A stretch of 64,000 nucleotides of DNA, from assembly GCA_963765545.1 (NCBI GenBank), contig CAVXWW010000004.1:1426001-1490000 (forward strand), given 5' to 3'. Source of the stretch: JARRPM01 sp963765545. GTDB lineage: Bacteria > Pseudomonadota > Gammaproteobacteria > Pseudomonadales > Halieaceae. The position numbers were made by a program, and so were the translations under genes. The notes under the pieces were generated by a model. The model saw only the letters and a list, made by a program, of their open reading frames with translations, was not told the origin of the DNA and did no database searches. Below are positions 1 to 8,501 of this stretch, piece after piece (the first letter of the stretch is position 1; each line of letters opens with the position of its first letter).

Positions 1-1332
1 CATATAGCTCAGATATGCAGATATTTCTTTAGCGACTATCTCGGCTTCGCTCAATTGACCTGACAGAAAACTGTCGTCCGCCGACGCAACTTGGAGGGGA
101 GCACTTCCCGCCGACGTAACTTCCAGGGCAGGGCTCCCCATCGTCGAAGCTGTTGAGGTGATGGGAAGTTCTGGGGGGAATCCCTGCAGGACAGCCAATG
201 CAGCCATTAATTTTAACATTTCTGGATCCTCGGTTTGGGCCGCACTGTAGCTTGACAGTATTTCCTCGGCCCTTTCGTAATTTTCTAGTCGGATACTAGT
301 TAAAGCCAACAATTTTACTGCAGTGCGATCAGTTGGATTTTGGGTGTAAAACTGGTTTAAGAGCTGGCTCGCCTGCTCCAGGTTACCCAAATAGTAATGG
401 GTAGCCCCTAGATAAAAAACAGCCGGCATATATTCCGGCCCGGCACGATTAGTTTTGGTCAAAAATGTTTCGGCAGCTTCATAGTCTCCATTGATATAAG
501 AGAGGTATCCATCCGCATAATCCAGAAGCGGATTCTGAGTATGAGCTTTGCGGGCAAGGTCAACAGACTCGCGCGCTCTTTCAAGCTCGCCAATTCTGAA
601 CAATAGAAATATTTTCCTGAGGTGATCCCCCAATTGCCCCTGGCCAGCCTTTATCGCATTATCATAGGCCCGCAGTGATTCTTCATAATTCAAAAGGTCA
701 TTCTGTACATTTCCTAATATCGTCCAGGCCTGGGCATAGTCGGGGTTCTTGGCCAGCAAGTTCGTCAACAAGGAAACCGCCTGCTCATTATCTCCAAGAA
801 CGGCACTCAGAATTGCCGTGTTCGTAATCAAAAGAGGGTCTTCCGGGATAACCTCTGAGGCCGATGCTATCAATAGTTCTGCTATCTCAGGTTTCTGTAG
901 CACCAAATAGGCCCCTGCCTGATAAGCCTGAACTCGTGCGAGCCTCTCCGGATTAGTTATCTGCTGAAAATCCTTATCTGAGGTCAAATCTGTATATCTG
1001 CCCTGCAGCCAGAGGGATTCGGCGTAAACATCGATATTGTCTTCTTTCGAGAAACCGAGTTTCCAGGACTGCTCCAACTCCTTTTCAGCGGAAACCACAT
1101 CTCCTAACTGCATATAAACATTGGCGAGCATATTTCTCACTTCAGCATTCTGCGGATATTTGACAATGGCATTTTTTAATTCAATAACTGCACTTTGTAG
1201 AGCACCTTCTTCAACATGTCCTTGTGCGCGCTGCATGTAATCGGACTGGCTCGACTCCCCACCACACGCTGTAAGTGAGACGTATAAGAATACGATCAAA
1301 AACGAGGCGACAGCGCCGCTAACTGCCTTCAT
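1..1332 (-). CDS. PrsT-like TPR lipoprotein, N-terminal 444 codons (runs off the left edge)
   Basis: Reading leftward from an ATG at 1332 there is an open frame with no stop to base 1. The first 23 residues form a lipoprotein signal ending in the lipobox LTAC, so the product is probably lipid-anchored outside the inner membrane. The rest is a chain of TPR repeats with segments such as SAVIELKNAI and DVVSAEKELEQ. These match the start of the other TPR lipoprotein at 20975 almost motif for motif. I assign it to the PrsT type, the TPR lipoprotein of PEP-CTERM/exosortase systems. In-frame ATGs also occur further upstream, but the one at 1332 gives the normal signal peptide. The region after residue 400 is less TPR-like. 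The C-terminus is outside the window. Confidence 0.8.
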   Translation of the reverse strand, partial: MKAVSGAVASFLIVFLYVSLTACGGESSQSDYMQRAQGHVEEGALQSAVIELKNAIVKYPQNAEVRNMLANVYMQLGDVVSAEKELEQSWKLGFSKEDNIDVYAESLWLQGRYTDLTSDKDFQQITNPERLARVQAYQAGAYLVLQKPEIAELLIASASEVIPEDPLLITNTAILSAVLGDNEQAVSLLTNLLAKNPDYAQAWTILGNVQNDLLNYEESLRAYDNAIKAGQGQLGDHLRKIFLLFRIGELERARESVDLARKAHTQNPLLDYADGYLSYINGDYEAAETFLTKTNRAGPEYMPAVFYLGATHYYLGNLEQASQLLNQFYTQNPTDRTAVKLLALTSIRLENYERAEEILSSYSAAQTEDPEMLKLMAALAVLQGFPPELPITSTASTMGSPALEVTSAGSAPLQVASADDSFLSGQLSEAEIVAKEISAYLSYM

Positions 1333-1582
1333 GACTTGTTCAGTATGGGAAACACCTGAGCGGCCATAGTTTGTCATCTGCTGACTTACCATAAATAATC
1401 TCAATATCACAAAGACGAGCTAAATAATTTTCAACACGATGGAACGCAACCATATTCTACTCACTGCCATGATAGAATACTGCAAAAGCGAAAAGTGTTC
1501 TGTGACAAGGATCACAAATGCTATAAGTGTACAGGCGGGAGCAGCTCTAGAGATCCGGCATCGACAAGAGGACGCTCTCTAC

Positions 1583-2803
1583 TCAAAGAGCTCTTTCGAC
1601 TGCTTCCTGAAAACTCGAGCAACTATCACATTCGGCTATCATTGTCGCAAGCTCCCCAGCGGATCGTTTGTACTTTTTTTCTGTAAGAGTCGCTTCTACA
1701 GCATGCGTTATTGCGTCCAAGGTCAATCCGTCAGAACGCAGGTGTATTCCTGCACCCGTTGTTGCAATCGCCTGCATATTCAGATGCTGATCGAGGTTAC
1801 CGGCAACTCCGATGACCGGTTTACCGTGAGCCAGAGCCTGGTATGTCGTTGGGCTACCTCCATTACAGATCACCAGGTCTGACTGCCTCACCGCATCCTC
1901 TCCGGGCAGGTAACTCGACAGGTAGATATTATCTGGCTTGAGTATGTCAATTGTTGCGCCGGCCGTTGAAACCAGAGCAATAACATCCATTTGTCCGAGT
2001 ACCGCAATGATATCAGGCAATATAGACGCATGACCTGAGCTGCCCAACGTCACATAAATTACCGCTGGTCCATCTGGAATCTCACTCCACCAATCCGCAA
2101 AGGGTATGCTTGGCGACCAAATAACCGGACCGATAAATCGGTGATTCTCTGGCAACTCACTGGTCTGGTAAACACCCGGCAGGTCGGCATACAGGGTGTA
2201 ATCGGCATGGGTATATACCTCACACAGGTTAAATCCCAGACTCTTGAGACCATAACGGCGCCGCAACCTGTGCATGGGGATGCTGTGGAGCGCGAAAGCA
2301 AGAGGTCGCGCCAGCGAGAACACCCACTGCCCCAGCCTCGGGCCCAGCAGCCTCGTAAGCGGCAATTCGGGCACCGTATAGTGCTGCAAGGTATAGGGCG
2401 ACCAACATGCATTGCTGATGGTAATATAGAGAACACCTGCCAGCTCGGCACTCACCGCCAGGGACAATCGAAAGTCCCCCACTACTATATGGGGCCTGAC
2501 CTCCCCAATAAGCCGCAGATCCTCCTCCACATAAGCCGACAGGGTCGGCAAGTCGTACAATGCCGTGCCACTGGCGAGAGCGGCCATAAACTGATCCGGC
2601 GAAATTGATTCGATTTGATGCTCTTTGAAGCTGAGTTCGCCCAGCAATGGCCGATAGTGAAATGAGTGGGCGAAATGCACCTCATATAGTGCCGGGTCAA
2701 GGCTCTGAGCCAATACCAGTGGGCGCGCCACATGCGCCAGGGTTACTGACTCGGAAAAAAAAAGTATCCTGGTCTTTTCCAGCATAGGCCGCGGATTATC
2801 CAT
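1583..2803 (-). CDS. UGT/MGT-type glycosyltransferase (GT1 family)
   Basis: The 406-residue product has the GT-B layout of UDP-glycosyltransferases acting on small or lipid acceptors. The N-terminal acceptor half begins with a short strand (RILFFSE). The C-terminal half holds the nucleotide-sugar signature: CNGGSPTTYQALAHGKPVIG followed by DQHLN, the conserved DQ pair. The usual His of the HGG motif is Asn here. The start lies only 6 bases after the stop of the ThiF-nitroreductase gene, so the two are surely co-transcribed. The acceptor is unknown. Because an N-acyl amino acid synthase lies next upstream, a lipid amino acid acceptor is an inference worth testing. It is followed on the same strand, after about 250 bases, by the PrsT-like gene. 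Confidence 0.85.
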   Translation of the reverse strand: MDNPRPMLEKTRILFFSESVTLAHVARPLVLAQSLDPALYEVHFAHSFHYRPLLGELSFKEHQIESISPDQFMAALASGTALYDLPTLSAYVEEDLRLIGEVRPHIVVGDFRLSLAVSAELAGVLYITISNACWSPYTLQHYTVPELPLTRLLGPRLGQWVFSLARPLAFALHSIPMHRLRRRYGLKSLGFNLCEVYTHADYTLYADLPGVYQTSELPENHRFIGPVIWSPSIPFADWWSEIPDGPAVIYVTLGSSGHASILPDIIAVLGQMDVIALVSTAGATIDILKPDNIYLSSYLPGEDAVRQSDLVICNGGSPTTYQALAHGKPVIGVAGNLDQHLNMQAIATTGAGIHLRSDGLTLDAITHAVEATLTEKKYKRSAGELATMIAECDSCSSFQEAVERAL

Positions 2804-2809
2804 GAGGTA

Positions 2810-4777
2810 TCAGCTGCCCGGATCTACCAGCAGGCTCTCCAGGGGCGGCCGAATAGAACGAGAAGTAGGCCGGTCACCAAAGCCCACCCGCCCCATGTAG
2901 ACACGTCGGCTGACATCGCCACTGGCGCCAAGCATGGCGGCGAGCTCAGCGGCTACCTTGCTTGCAAGTTCACGCTCACTGGTTACCCCGGTAAACTCGC
3001 GCGACTCGGCGACGTAGCGGGAGAAAATCAGCGGTGTCATTTCCGGCTGGAACTGCAAGCCCTGCCGGGTGGCCTCCAACCAGAAGCGCTGCATAGCTCC
3101 ACCGCCGGCGATATAGTCATCTACCGTTTCCAGCGGGTGCTCTGCCACGATGACAAAGTGGGCCGCGCAGCGCAGGCCGGTTAACAAATCCATCTGCAGG
3201 CGTGGCAGCCAGGTGCCGCCAAAAAACCGGTTAAGCATACAGACCCGATCCCAGCTTTCAAGCGCCCAGCGCATGACCTTGCCCGTCATTACATCAACGC
3301 CTACCGCGTACTCCGGGATACGGTCCTCACTGAATTGGGCGCCCCACTCCACGTTCTTTTTATGTACCTCGTAGGCTTCCGGGGTGGTCAGCCGGATATG
3401 GGCGCTACGAAACAACAGCCTGGCCATCTGCCGCCGTTTGTAGCTTCCCTCCAGCCAGATGACCCGGTAACCCTCTCCTACCGCCCCTTCAAGTGCCCTC
3501 TTGTGACCGGGCAACAGGGGGCGTGTTGTAAATGGCCGACGCTGGGTGACGCGTGCTTCTACGAACGGTTGTAGTGGACTGCTTACAGTACTCTCGTCCG
3601 GGTGCAGGTGGACATCGATCAGCAGAGCGGTTTCCGGGGTATCGGGCCTGCGCTTGAACTCGACACGCATTCCCTCGCCTGAGGCGGCAATTGCGATGGT
3701 CTCCAACAGCGCACCTACCGCGATCTGGCTGGATGTGCCGTCAAGGTCGTATACACACCAGTCTCGGGTATCACTGGCGTGAACGACCAGATGGTGATCA
3801 TCGACTATTTGGAAGCGCCAGGGCTGGTCATTATCACCGCTGGGGGCCCAGCGGGCCTCGTCCAGGATCCGCTCAATAGGGCGGTCATATGCTTTTTCTT
3901 CCGCCAAAGCTTGAGCATTGGCGGGCTTGGCCATCACCATTTTGCGTGCTATTGCCAGGCCAAGGCGCTGAATGGGATTGTTGTTTCCACCGGGGCGCCA
4001 GGTCCTGGTCAGCTTATTAAGGTAGGCATCGAAATGAATCCCTCGAGGAGCAACCGGGACATCTCCCCGGTTGAGCAGTATCTTAAGTGCATAGGTGCCT
4101 GCGAAACCAGCACATAACTCACAGGCCATGGGCGTGGAAGGGCCCTTCTTGGCATTGAAGTCCACGCGGTTTTTATCCGCCAGGTAGCTCAGTTGCAGTC
4201 GCGCCGGCGCGAGCCCAAGCATAAAGCGCAGGGCCTGCTCATCCTCGCTCTGGCCGTCCATACAAAAATACTCCTCGAAGCTCATCTGGCCTGGCATGAA
4301 TGCCAGTAACGCCGACCCCATCCCCAGAGGTGCGGCCGTCAGGGCAGGAATTCCCTTCGCCTCACACGCGGCGAAAACCTTGTTGCGAATATCCAGGGCG
4401 AAGAAATCCAGGCTGTCGACATATATATCCACGCCCTCGAGGAACTCATCGAGATTGTCATCGTCAACCCCATTGGGGAACTTGCGCACATCCAGCTCAG
4501 GATTGATATCGAGCGCCATTTCAGCCATCACATCAACCTTGGGCCGATTCAGGTGGCTGACAAATGCACCGGCCTGGCGATTAAAATTCTGGATTTCAAA
4601 GCGGTCAAAATCTGCGATATTGAAGTTGCCAATACCAAGCCGGGCCAGGGTGAGCAGATGGCTGCCGCCAACTCCGCCCATGCCGGCTATCGCGGCCCGT
4701 TTGGTGCGCAGAATCTGCTGCTCGACCTCAGTGACCCAGCCAACGTTTCGGGAGAATGCCTGTTGGTAATCGAACAT
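2810..4777 (-). CDS. ThiF/E1-like adenylyltransferase fused to a nitroreductase domain (Rv1355c/MoeY-like)
   Basis: The 655-residue protein has two parts. Residues about 10-270 are an E1/ThiF fold with the nucleotide loop GMGGVGG, the DFDRFEIQNFNRQ motif, and the conserved Asp region VDSLDFFALDIR. A single CELC pair remains from the usual zinc site. Residues about 295-600 resemble flavin nitroreductases (ARWAPSGDNDQPW motif). This two-domain order is known from mycobacterial Rv1355c (MoeY), whose reaction is not firmly established. ThiF domains adenylate a C-terminal or free carboxylate, and nitroreductase domains do flavin redox such as azoline oxidation or reduction of C=C bonds. The gene leads an operon with the downstream glycosyltransferase. 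A sigma-54-like motif lies about 220 bases upstream. Confidence 0.85.
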   Translation of the reverse strand: MFDYQQAFSRNVGWVTEVEQQILRTKRAAIAGMGGVGGSHLLTLARLGIGNFNIADFDRFEIQNFNRQAGAFVSHLNRPKVDVMAEMALDINPELDVRKFPNGVDDDNLDEFLEGVDIYVDSLDFFALDIRNKVFAACEAKGIPALTAAPLGMGSALLAFMPGQMSFEEYFCMDGQSEDEQALRFMLGLAPARLQLSYLADKNRVDFNAKKGPSTPMACELCAGFAGTYALKILLNRGDVPVAPRGIHFDAYLNKLTRTWRPGGNNNPIQRLGLAIARKMVMAKPANAQALAEEKAYDRPIERILDEARWAPSGDNDQPWRFQIVDDHHLVVHASDTRDWCVYDLDGTSSQIAVGALLETIAIAASGEGMRVEFKRRPDTPETALLIDVHLHPDESTVSSPLQPFVEARVTQRRPFTTRPLLPGHKRALEGAVGEGYRVIWLEGSYKRRQMARLLFRSAHIRLTTPEAYEVHKKNVEWGAQFSEDRIPEYAVGVDVMTGKVMRWALESWDRVCMLNRFFGGTWLPRLQMDLLTGLRCAAHFVIVAEHPLETVDDYIAGGGAMQRFWLEATRQGLQFQPEMTPLIFSRYVAESREFTGVTSERELASKVAAELAAMLGASGDVSRRVYMGRVGFGDRPTSRSIRPPLESLLVDPGS

Positions 4778-5168
4778 CTAATATATGACCATTTTGCTAT
4801 GCGCGTTTCGATGAATGCCCGCAGAAATTATGTCGAAATAGCGCTGGGAATTTAAGTTTAGCGGATAATTCAGTCGCCCCAAGCCCATATAACTACAGAC
4901 TTTTCACCATCTTATACTCTCGGCTCTGAGTCTAGCCAACTTCTAAACCAAACGCTTCCGTTTTGGCCCTCCAAATAAACATTTTGGGACATTATGCAAG
5001 TGATTTACCATTGCGGTGGCCTAGCGGGCAACCGATCTGCTGTTATTACAGAGCAGTAACTGCTGCTGATCTGGTCCAGAGGTAAGGCATTGATATTTCA
5101 TGCTTTCGCCGTTTTGGCCATATTGCCCGGAATCATGGTCTGGAATCGCCTAAAAGTAAGCGCACTAC
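4778..5168. other. Intergenic stretch upstream of the ThiF-nitroreductase operon
   Basis: This stretch of about 390 bases has no supportable gene. It separates the N-acyl amino acid synthase gene from the ThiF-nitroreductase operon, both on the minus strand. The only element I recognise is the sigma-54-type motif at 4995-5010. If that is used, the operon has a leader of about 200 bases, in which I see no clear hairpin. Confidence 0.6.
4995..5010 (-). promoter_or_regulatory. Candidate sigma-54 (-24/-12) promoter for the ThiF-nitroreductase/glycosyltransferase operon
   Basis: Read on the minus strand the sequence is TGGTAAATCACTTGCA. It agrees with the sigma-54 consensus TGGYACRNNNNTTGCW at every specified position except one, and has the required 10 bases between GG and GC. 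It lies upstream of the operon in the right direction, but the predicted leader of about 200 bases is long. Confidence 0.5.
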
Positions 5169-5924
5169 CTAGCCTTTATAATCCTTCTTGATTTTACGGT
5201 GGATCTCCGAATAGAGCTGCATAAGGTCCGCGCTCACTTTGTCCTGTGGCCTATCAATAAAATAGGGAGCCCTGACCCCATGGTAATCGATGTCCTGCCC
5301 AGCACGGGCAAAAGCCAAACCTGAGCGTTTCAGCATGCGGGGCAAAAACGGTTCCATCATGGCGAACACACTATTGCGGTCGGTGAGGTCGATAAGCGCA
5401 GTGGCGGCCAGAAAGCAGGCCACTGCGATGACGGAAAAAGTACGACGCTCCTGTTTTGAATAGTCCATTGCATCAATCTGGCCAAAGCGCGTTCTTCTCT
5501 CACCCGAACGGCGTCGGAATTCACCATCTACCGCCAGCCGGGATATTTCGCACATCTTGCCCCGATTCAGATCCAGGCTGCCAATGAAATCCGGGTCGAG
5601 ACTATCAACACAGTTCTTCTCAAACGGCAGTAAACCATTCAACTGACCGGAATCGGGGGCAACCAGCCGTACGCAGCCCGCAGATTTACCACTGGACCTA
5701 TGAATTACAAGGGCATGGAGAGAACTGGCATCAAATTCGTCTTTTTCCTGACGATCAGGAAATAACTGCGAGTCTTCATATGCAAATTCCTCACAATACA
5801 CCCTGAAACGAACGCCGTAGGTTTCAGCTTTTTGCTCATCTGAATTGGCCAGCACAATATCAAAGTACTGCAAGAACTTATCGGCCAACGATTCCTGCGC
5901 TTCTACCAAACCAATGTCCTCCAT
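5169..5924 (-). CDS. PEP-CTERM/exosortase-associated acyltransferase (long-chain N-acyl amino acid synthase type)
   Basis: This 251-residue protein belongs to the GNAT-like family found beside PEP-CTERM/exosortase loci, members of which make long-chain N-acyl amino acids from acyl-ACP and a free amino acid. Supporting segments are YGVRFRVYCEEFAYE near the N-terminus, GCVRLV in the GNAT core, and EISRLAV followed by a conserved basic stretch. The C-terminal half (AFARAGQDIDYHGVRAPYFI) is also family-like. The ATG at 5924 is preferred; a TTG three codons upstream is also open. A sigma-54-like motif lies about 70-90 bases upstream. Neighbours are the ThiF-nitroreductase operon downstream and a tyrosine phosphatase upstream. 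The actual amino acid substrate cannot be read from sequence. Confidence 0.85.
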   Translation of the reverse strand: MEDIGLVEAQESLADKFLQYFDIVLANSDEQKAETYGVRFRVYCEEFAYEDSQLFPDRQEKDEFDASSLHALVIHRSSGKSAGCVRLVAPDSGQLNGLLPFEKNCVDSLDPDFIGSLDLNRGKMCEISRLAVDGEFRRRSGERRTRFGQIDAMDYSKQERRTFSVIAVACFLAATALIDLTDRNSVFAMMEPFLPRMLKRSGLAFARAGQDIDYHGVRAPYFIDRPQDKVSADLMQLYSEIHRKIKKDYKG

Positions 5925-5995
5925 GATACCCAATTGGAACTCAACCAGAATCTGGCCAGTACTGGGAGAATTGACAAAACCAAAATCTGTTGGCT

Positions 5996-6011
5996 TGCAA
6001 GATAGCTCCCA
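5996..6011 (-). promoter_or_regulatory. Candidate sigma-54 (-24/-12) promoter for the N-acyl amino acid synthase gene
   Basis: The minus strand reads TGGGAGCTATCTTGCA. The -24 GG and -12 TTGCA elements are intact with the exact 10-base GG-to-GC interval. The bases between them fit the consensus poorly. The predicted start is near 5985, which gives a leader of about 60 bases. Confidence 0.4.
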
Positions 6012-6131
6012 TCGCTTAGTGTGAGCGACAAGGCTAAAAAGCTGGCTACAGTAGTCGAAGTCATCCGCTCAACCCTGGCCCATCGCCACCTTCCCTGTCC
6101 ACGAGTATGACGGAAACGATCTTCACTGTCG

Positions 6132-6614
6132 TTAAACCGACTTAACCATAACGGGTACAAGCGCAGTAACAGCAGACTCGATCAATTTGTAGACCTGCCT
6201 GAACCCCTCAACACTCCCATAGTATGGGTCTGGTACATCTTCCAGGCCCTGCTCAGGCAAGTGAGAGAGCAGCAGGCTAATTTTTTGGTCATGCTCCGGG
6301 GGGCAAATCTTCATCAAATCCTGAAAATGCGTGCGGTCCATGGCAAAAACGAAGTCACTGTCAACCAAATCAGTCTCGGTGATACGACTTGCCCTGATCC
6401 TGCCCAGGTTCACCCCCTCGGAAGAAGCTATCCGCTCGGCGCGCTGATCAGGTCTGGCCCCAGGTTGGGTCACGCGCGTACCTGCAGATTTTACTCTTAC
6501 CCCAGGACCGACACCTGCGAGATTGAGGTAATGCCGCATCAGGCCTTCAGCCATTGGCGAACGGCATATATTCTCGGTGCATACAAATAGTATTCGGAGC
6601 TTCGGCTTGAACAA
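6132..6614 (-). CDS. Low-molecular-weight protein-tyrosine phosphatase (Wzb/Etp type)
   Basis: The active-site loop VCTENICRSP (C-x5-R) follows the first beta strand (RILF), and the general-acid motif DPYYG is near the C-terminus, so the catalytic residues are present. Such enzymes dephosphorylate BY-kinases and tune exopolysaccharide chain length, which fits this neighbourhood. The frame is open to 6743, but that would add some 40 residues foreign to the family. I chose the TTG at 6614, giving 160 residues, the normal size. An AGGAG sequence is better spaced (8 bases) for a CTG at 6620, so the true start is uncertain. Confidence 0.85.
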   Translation of the reverse strand: MFKPKLRILFVCTENICRSPMAEGLMRHYLNLAGVGPGVRVKSAGTRVTQPGARPDQRAERIASSEGVNLGRIRASRITETDLVDSDFVFAMDRTHFQDLMKICPPEHDQKISLLLSHLPEQGLEDVPDPYYGSVEGFRQVYKLIESAVTALVPVMVKSV

Positions 6615-6907
6615 GGACAGAGAGTTAACTCCTATGTTTTTTGACTTACCACATTGATCGCACAGCCCCGCCGGGCTCAAGTTTACCGGATCCAGTTGAA
6701 TTGTAACGTGTATCGCCAGCATCGCCTTCGCTGACCCGACCACACCTGAAGTATTAGCTACTCGCAGGCTTGCTGGCCCGGCCTGCCCATTTCGAACCTC
6801 GCCTGGAGAAACAGATTGTTACCATGCAAGTGCCCATGTAGTCATGGCTAAAAAAACAGCTTTATAAGCTCACTTATTCGCATCCCACTGTTTATCGACA
6901 AACGCTA

Positions 6908-7675
6908 TTAGCGTTGCCCGGATAGCATTGGCTTCACATAGTTCACAGGTATCGCGTAACTTATTCCAGACGGTTTCTCGAGCACCGACTCCTTGCTTTC
7001 CTTAACCAAAACACTATTAATCACCCCAATCACCCGGCCGGAAGCGCGCTCGAAAACAGGGCTGCCACTGTTACCCGGATAGGCAGTGGCATCAAGCTGG
7101 AAAGCATCAAAACGGTTGTTACGCAGATGTTTTATCTGTGCTGCATTGAGGGCGCGGGAGTTTTCCATCGGCCTGGCAATTGGGGTAATAGCAGATACAA
7201 TGCCGCGGTGAGTAACAGGGTAAATCCCAATTACCATACCTATCGGAAACCCGGTAAACGCGATTTCCTCGCCCTCCCTGACCGTGTCCGAGTTACCCAG
7301 CACAAGGGCCGGAAGTGGCTCACCCTGGATTGCCAGAAGCGCCAGGTCATGGTCCTTATCCGTCGCCACCACCTTAGCCGGATACGCCTTGGCATTAGCG
7401 CCACGGCCATAGAAGATCGCCAGTGATTCGTTGTTTTCAGTGTCAATCTTATCCGGAATCACATGAGCATTGGTCACCACTTGTAATCCATTACCGACCA
7501 CGAAACCGGTACCGCGGTAAGAGACCGCATCCCCCTTTCGATTGGGCTGGCGCGGTGGGTAGGCGGTGCCCACGCCAACAATACTGGGACGCACCCGGTC
7601 AATCACATCGGGCAGGCTGGCCCCAAATGCCGGCATCATCAAGCCCCACAATAACGCCACGATCACCAGACGCAT
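6908..7675 (-). CDS. Secreted trypsin-like serine protease (S1C/DegP-like, no PDZ)
   Basis: The 255-residue product starts with a signal peptide ending in FGAS. It then shows the chymotrypsin-fold triad: His in TNAHV, Asp in DKDHDLALL, and Ser in YPGNSGSPVF. The last part (SGISYAIPVNYV) is typical of DegP/HtrA-type proteases, but there is no PDZ domain. It should act in the periplasm. An in-frame start 18 codons upstream (7729) would bury the signal peptide behind a polar stretch, so 7675 is preferred. It lies on the same strand as the phosphatase and acyltransferase but is separated by about 290 bases. Its substrate is unknown. Confidence 0.85.
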   Translation of the reverse strand: MRLVIVALLWGLMMPAFGASLPDVIDRVRPSIVGVGTAYPPRQPNRKGDAVSYRGTGFVVGNGLQVVTNAHVIPDKIDTENNESLAIFYGRGANAKAYPAKVVATDKDHDLALLAIQGEPLPALVLGNSDTVREGEEIAFTGFPIGMVIGIYPVTHRGIVSAITPIARPMENSRALNAAQIKHLRNNRFDAFQLDATAYPGNSGSPVFERASGRVIGVINSVLVKESKESVLEKPSGISYAIPVNYVKPMLSGQR

Positions 7676-8160
7676 ATGAGGTACCTGCTTATGCCGCTGG
7701 TCGCGGCTCGTGGATTTTTCATTATTCAAATCAGTTCCCGGCCAGAATATCTTCTCAAATCAGTACCTTATAGAGGCTACAATAGCTTACTCAAAGCCAC
7801 AACACATATCGCCGTAAACGCTGCCTGGAGAAACCTTCCCGATTACACCCGGCGAATGTGGGGACATGCCAGTAGTCTTCCAGTCTGGCCCCTATGGCTA
7901 TTCTGCCAGCCCGAGAGGCCTCCTGGGCCATCCGCACCCGGTTGAAATCATGCTTTCGGGTGCCTCGACAAGGCCGCTGGACTTGGCCCCATTCCCGCCC
8001 GGGTGTTTTTTCATCAATATTGACTTGCCGGCAGGCCTCACGGTGGCTTGGGCCATTTATTGCTCCGGGCTTCCAAGCACTTTCATGAGTGCTCAGGGCC
8101 CTTGCCCGCCTCATCACCAGAATTAACGTTAAAAATTTCCTGCAAATTACTGTTTTAAAA

Positions 8161-8180
8161 AGAGTAATTTGAGTTACTCT
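8161..8180. promoter_or_regulatory. Perfect inverted repeat, possible operator
   Basis: AGAGTAA and TTACTCT form perfect 7-base arms around a 6-base centre. The A/T-rich palindrome looks more like a regulator binding site than a terminator. It lies about 320 bases upstream of the sugar transferase gene. No regulator can be assigned. Confidence 0.35.
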
Positions 8181-8210
8181 ACGCATCCGGACTCAGCATG
8201 GCCAAAGTAC

Positions 8211-8234
8211 CTGCCCCGAAATTTACCGGGGCAG
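8211..8234. repeat. GC-rich hairpin upstream of the sugar transferase
   Basis: CTGCCCCG and CGGGGCAG form a perfect 8-base stem around an 8-base A/T-rich loop. No T-run follows in either direction, so it is not a standard intrinsic terminator. An operator or leader structure is possible. Confidence 0.35.
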
Positions 8235-8501
8235 CTTGATACTGCTGTCATCAGACTTCGCCATTCTTGAGACCCGCTTCACACATGGGAGAATATTTTC
8301 GGCAGGATGTGAAACTGCGTGCTACTTTGATTATTGGGCCGACGCTGCCCACATTTGATGTCAAAGCCCGCACACAGTGCGCAAAAAATGTAGAGCAAAA
8401 ACAACTCGTTGCATAAGAAGTAGATCGACGCTGGAGTGGGCTGTACTGCCCTCCCCAGAGCCGAGAGGGGTTTTCTACCCCCGAAGTAAAGGGATTTCAG
8501 A

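Larger units (their letters stand above)
7676..8501. other. Intergenic region between the protease and the divergent sugar transferase
   Basis: About 825 bases hold no gene that I can support. The longest open frame (7791-8186, minus) has no recognisable motif, ribosome site or family features. The region must contain the promoters of both divergent genes. Two clean inverted repeats (8161-8180 and 8211-8234) lie in its right half and are listed separately. Confidence 0.5.

Noticed and set aside
5925..6160. Short minus-strand open frame between the acyltransferase and the phosphatase
   Set aside because: No family features or ribosome site. It spans the candidate sigma-54 promoter.
7791..8186. 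Minus-strand open frame of 131 codons
   Set aside because: Composition is Arg/Cys-rich and unlike any protein here. There is no start signal or known motif.
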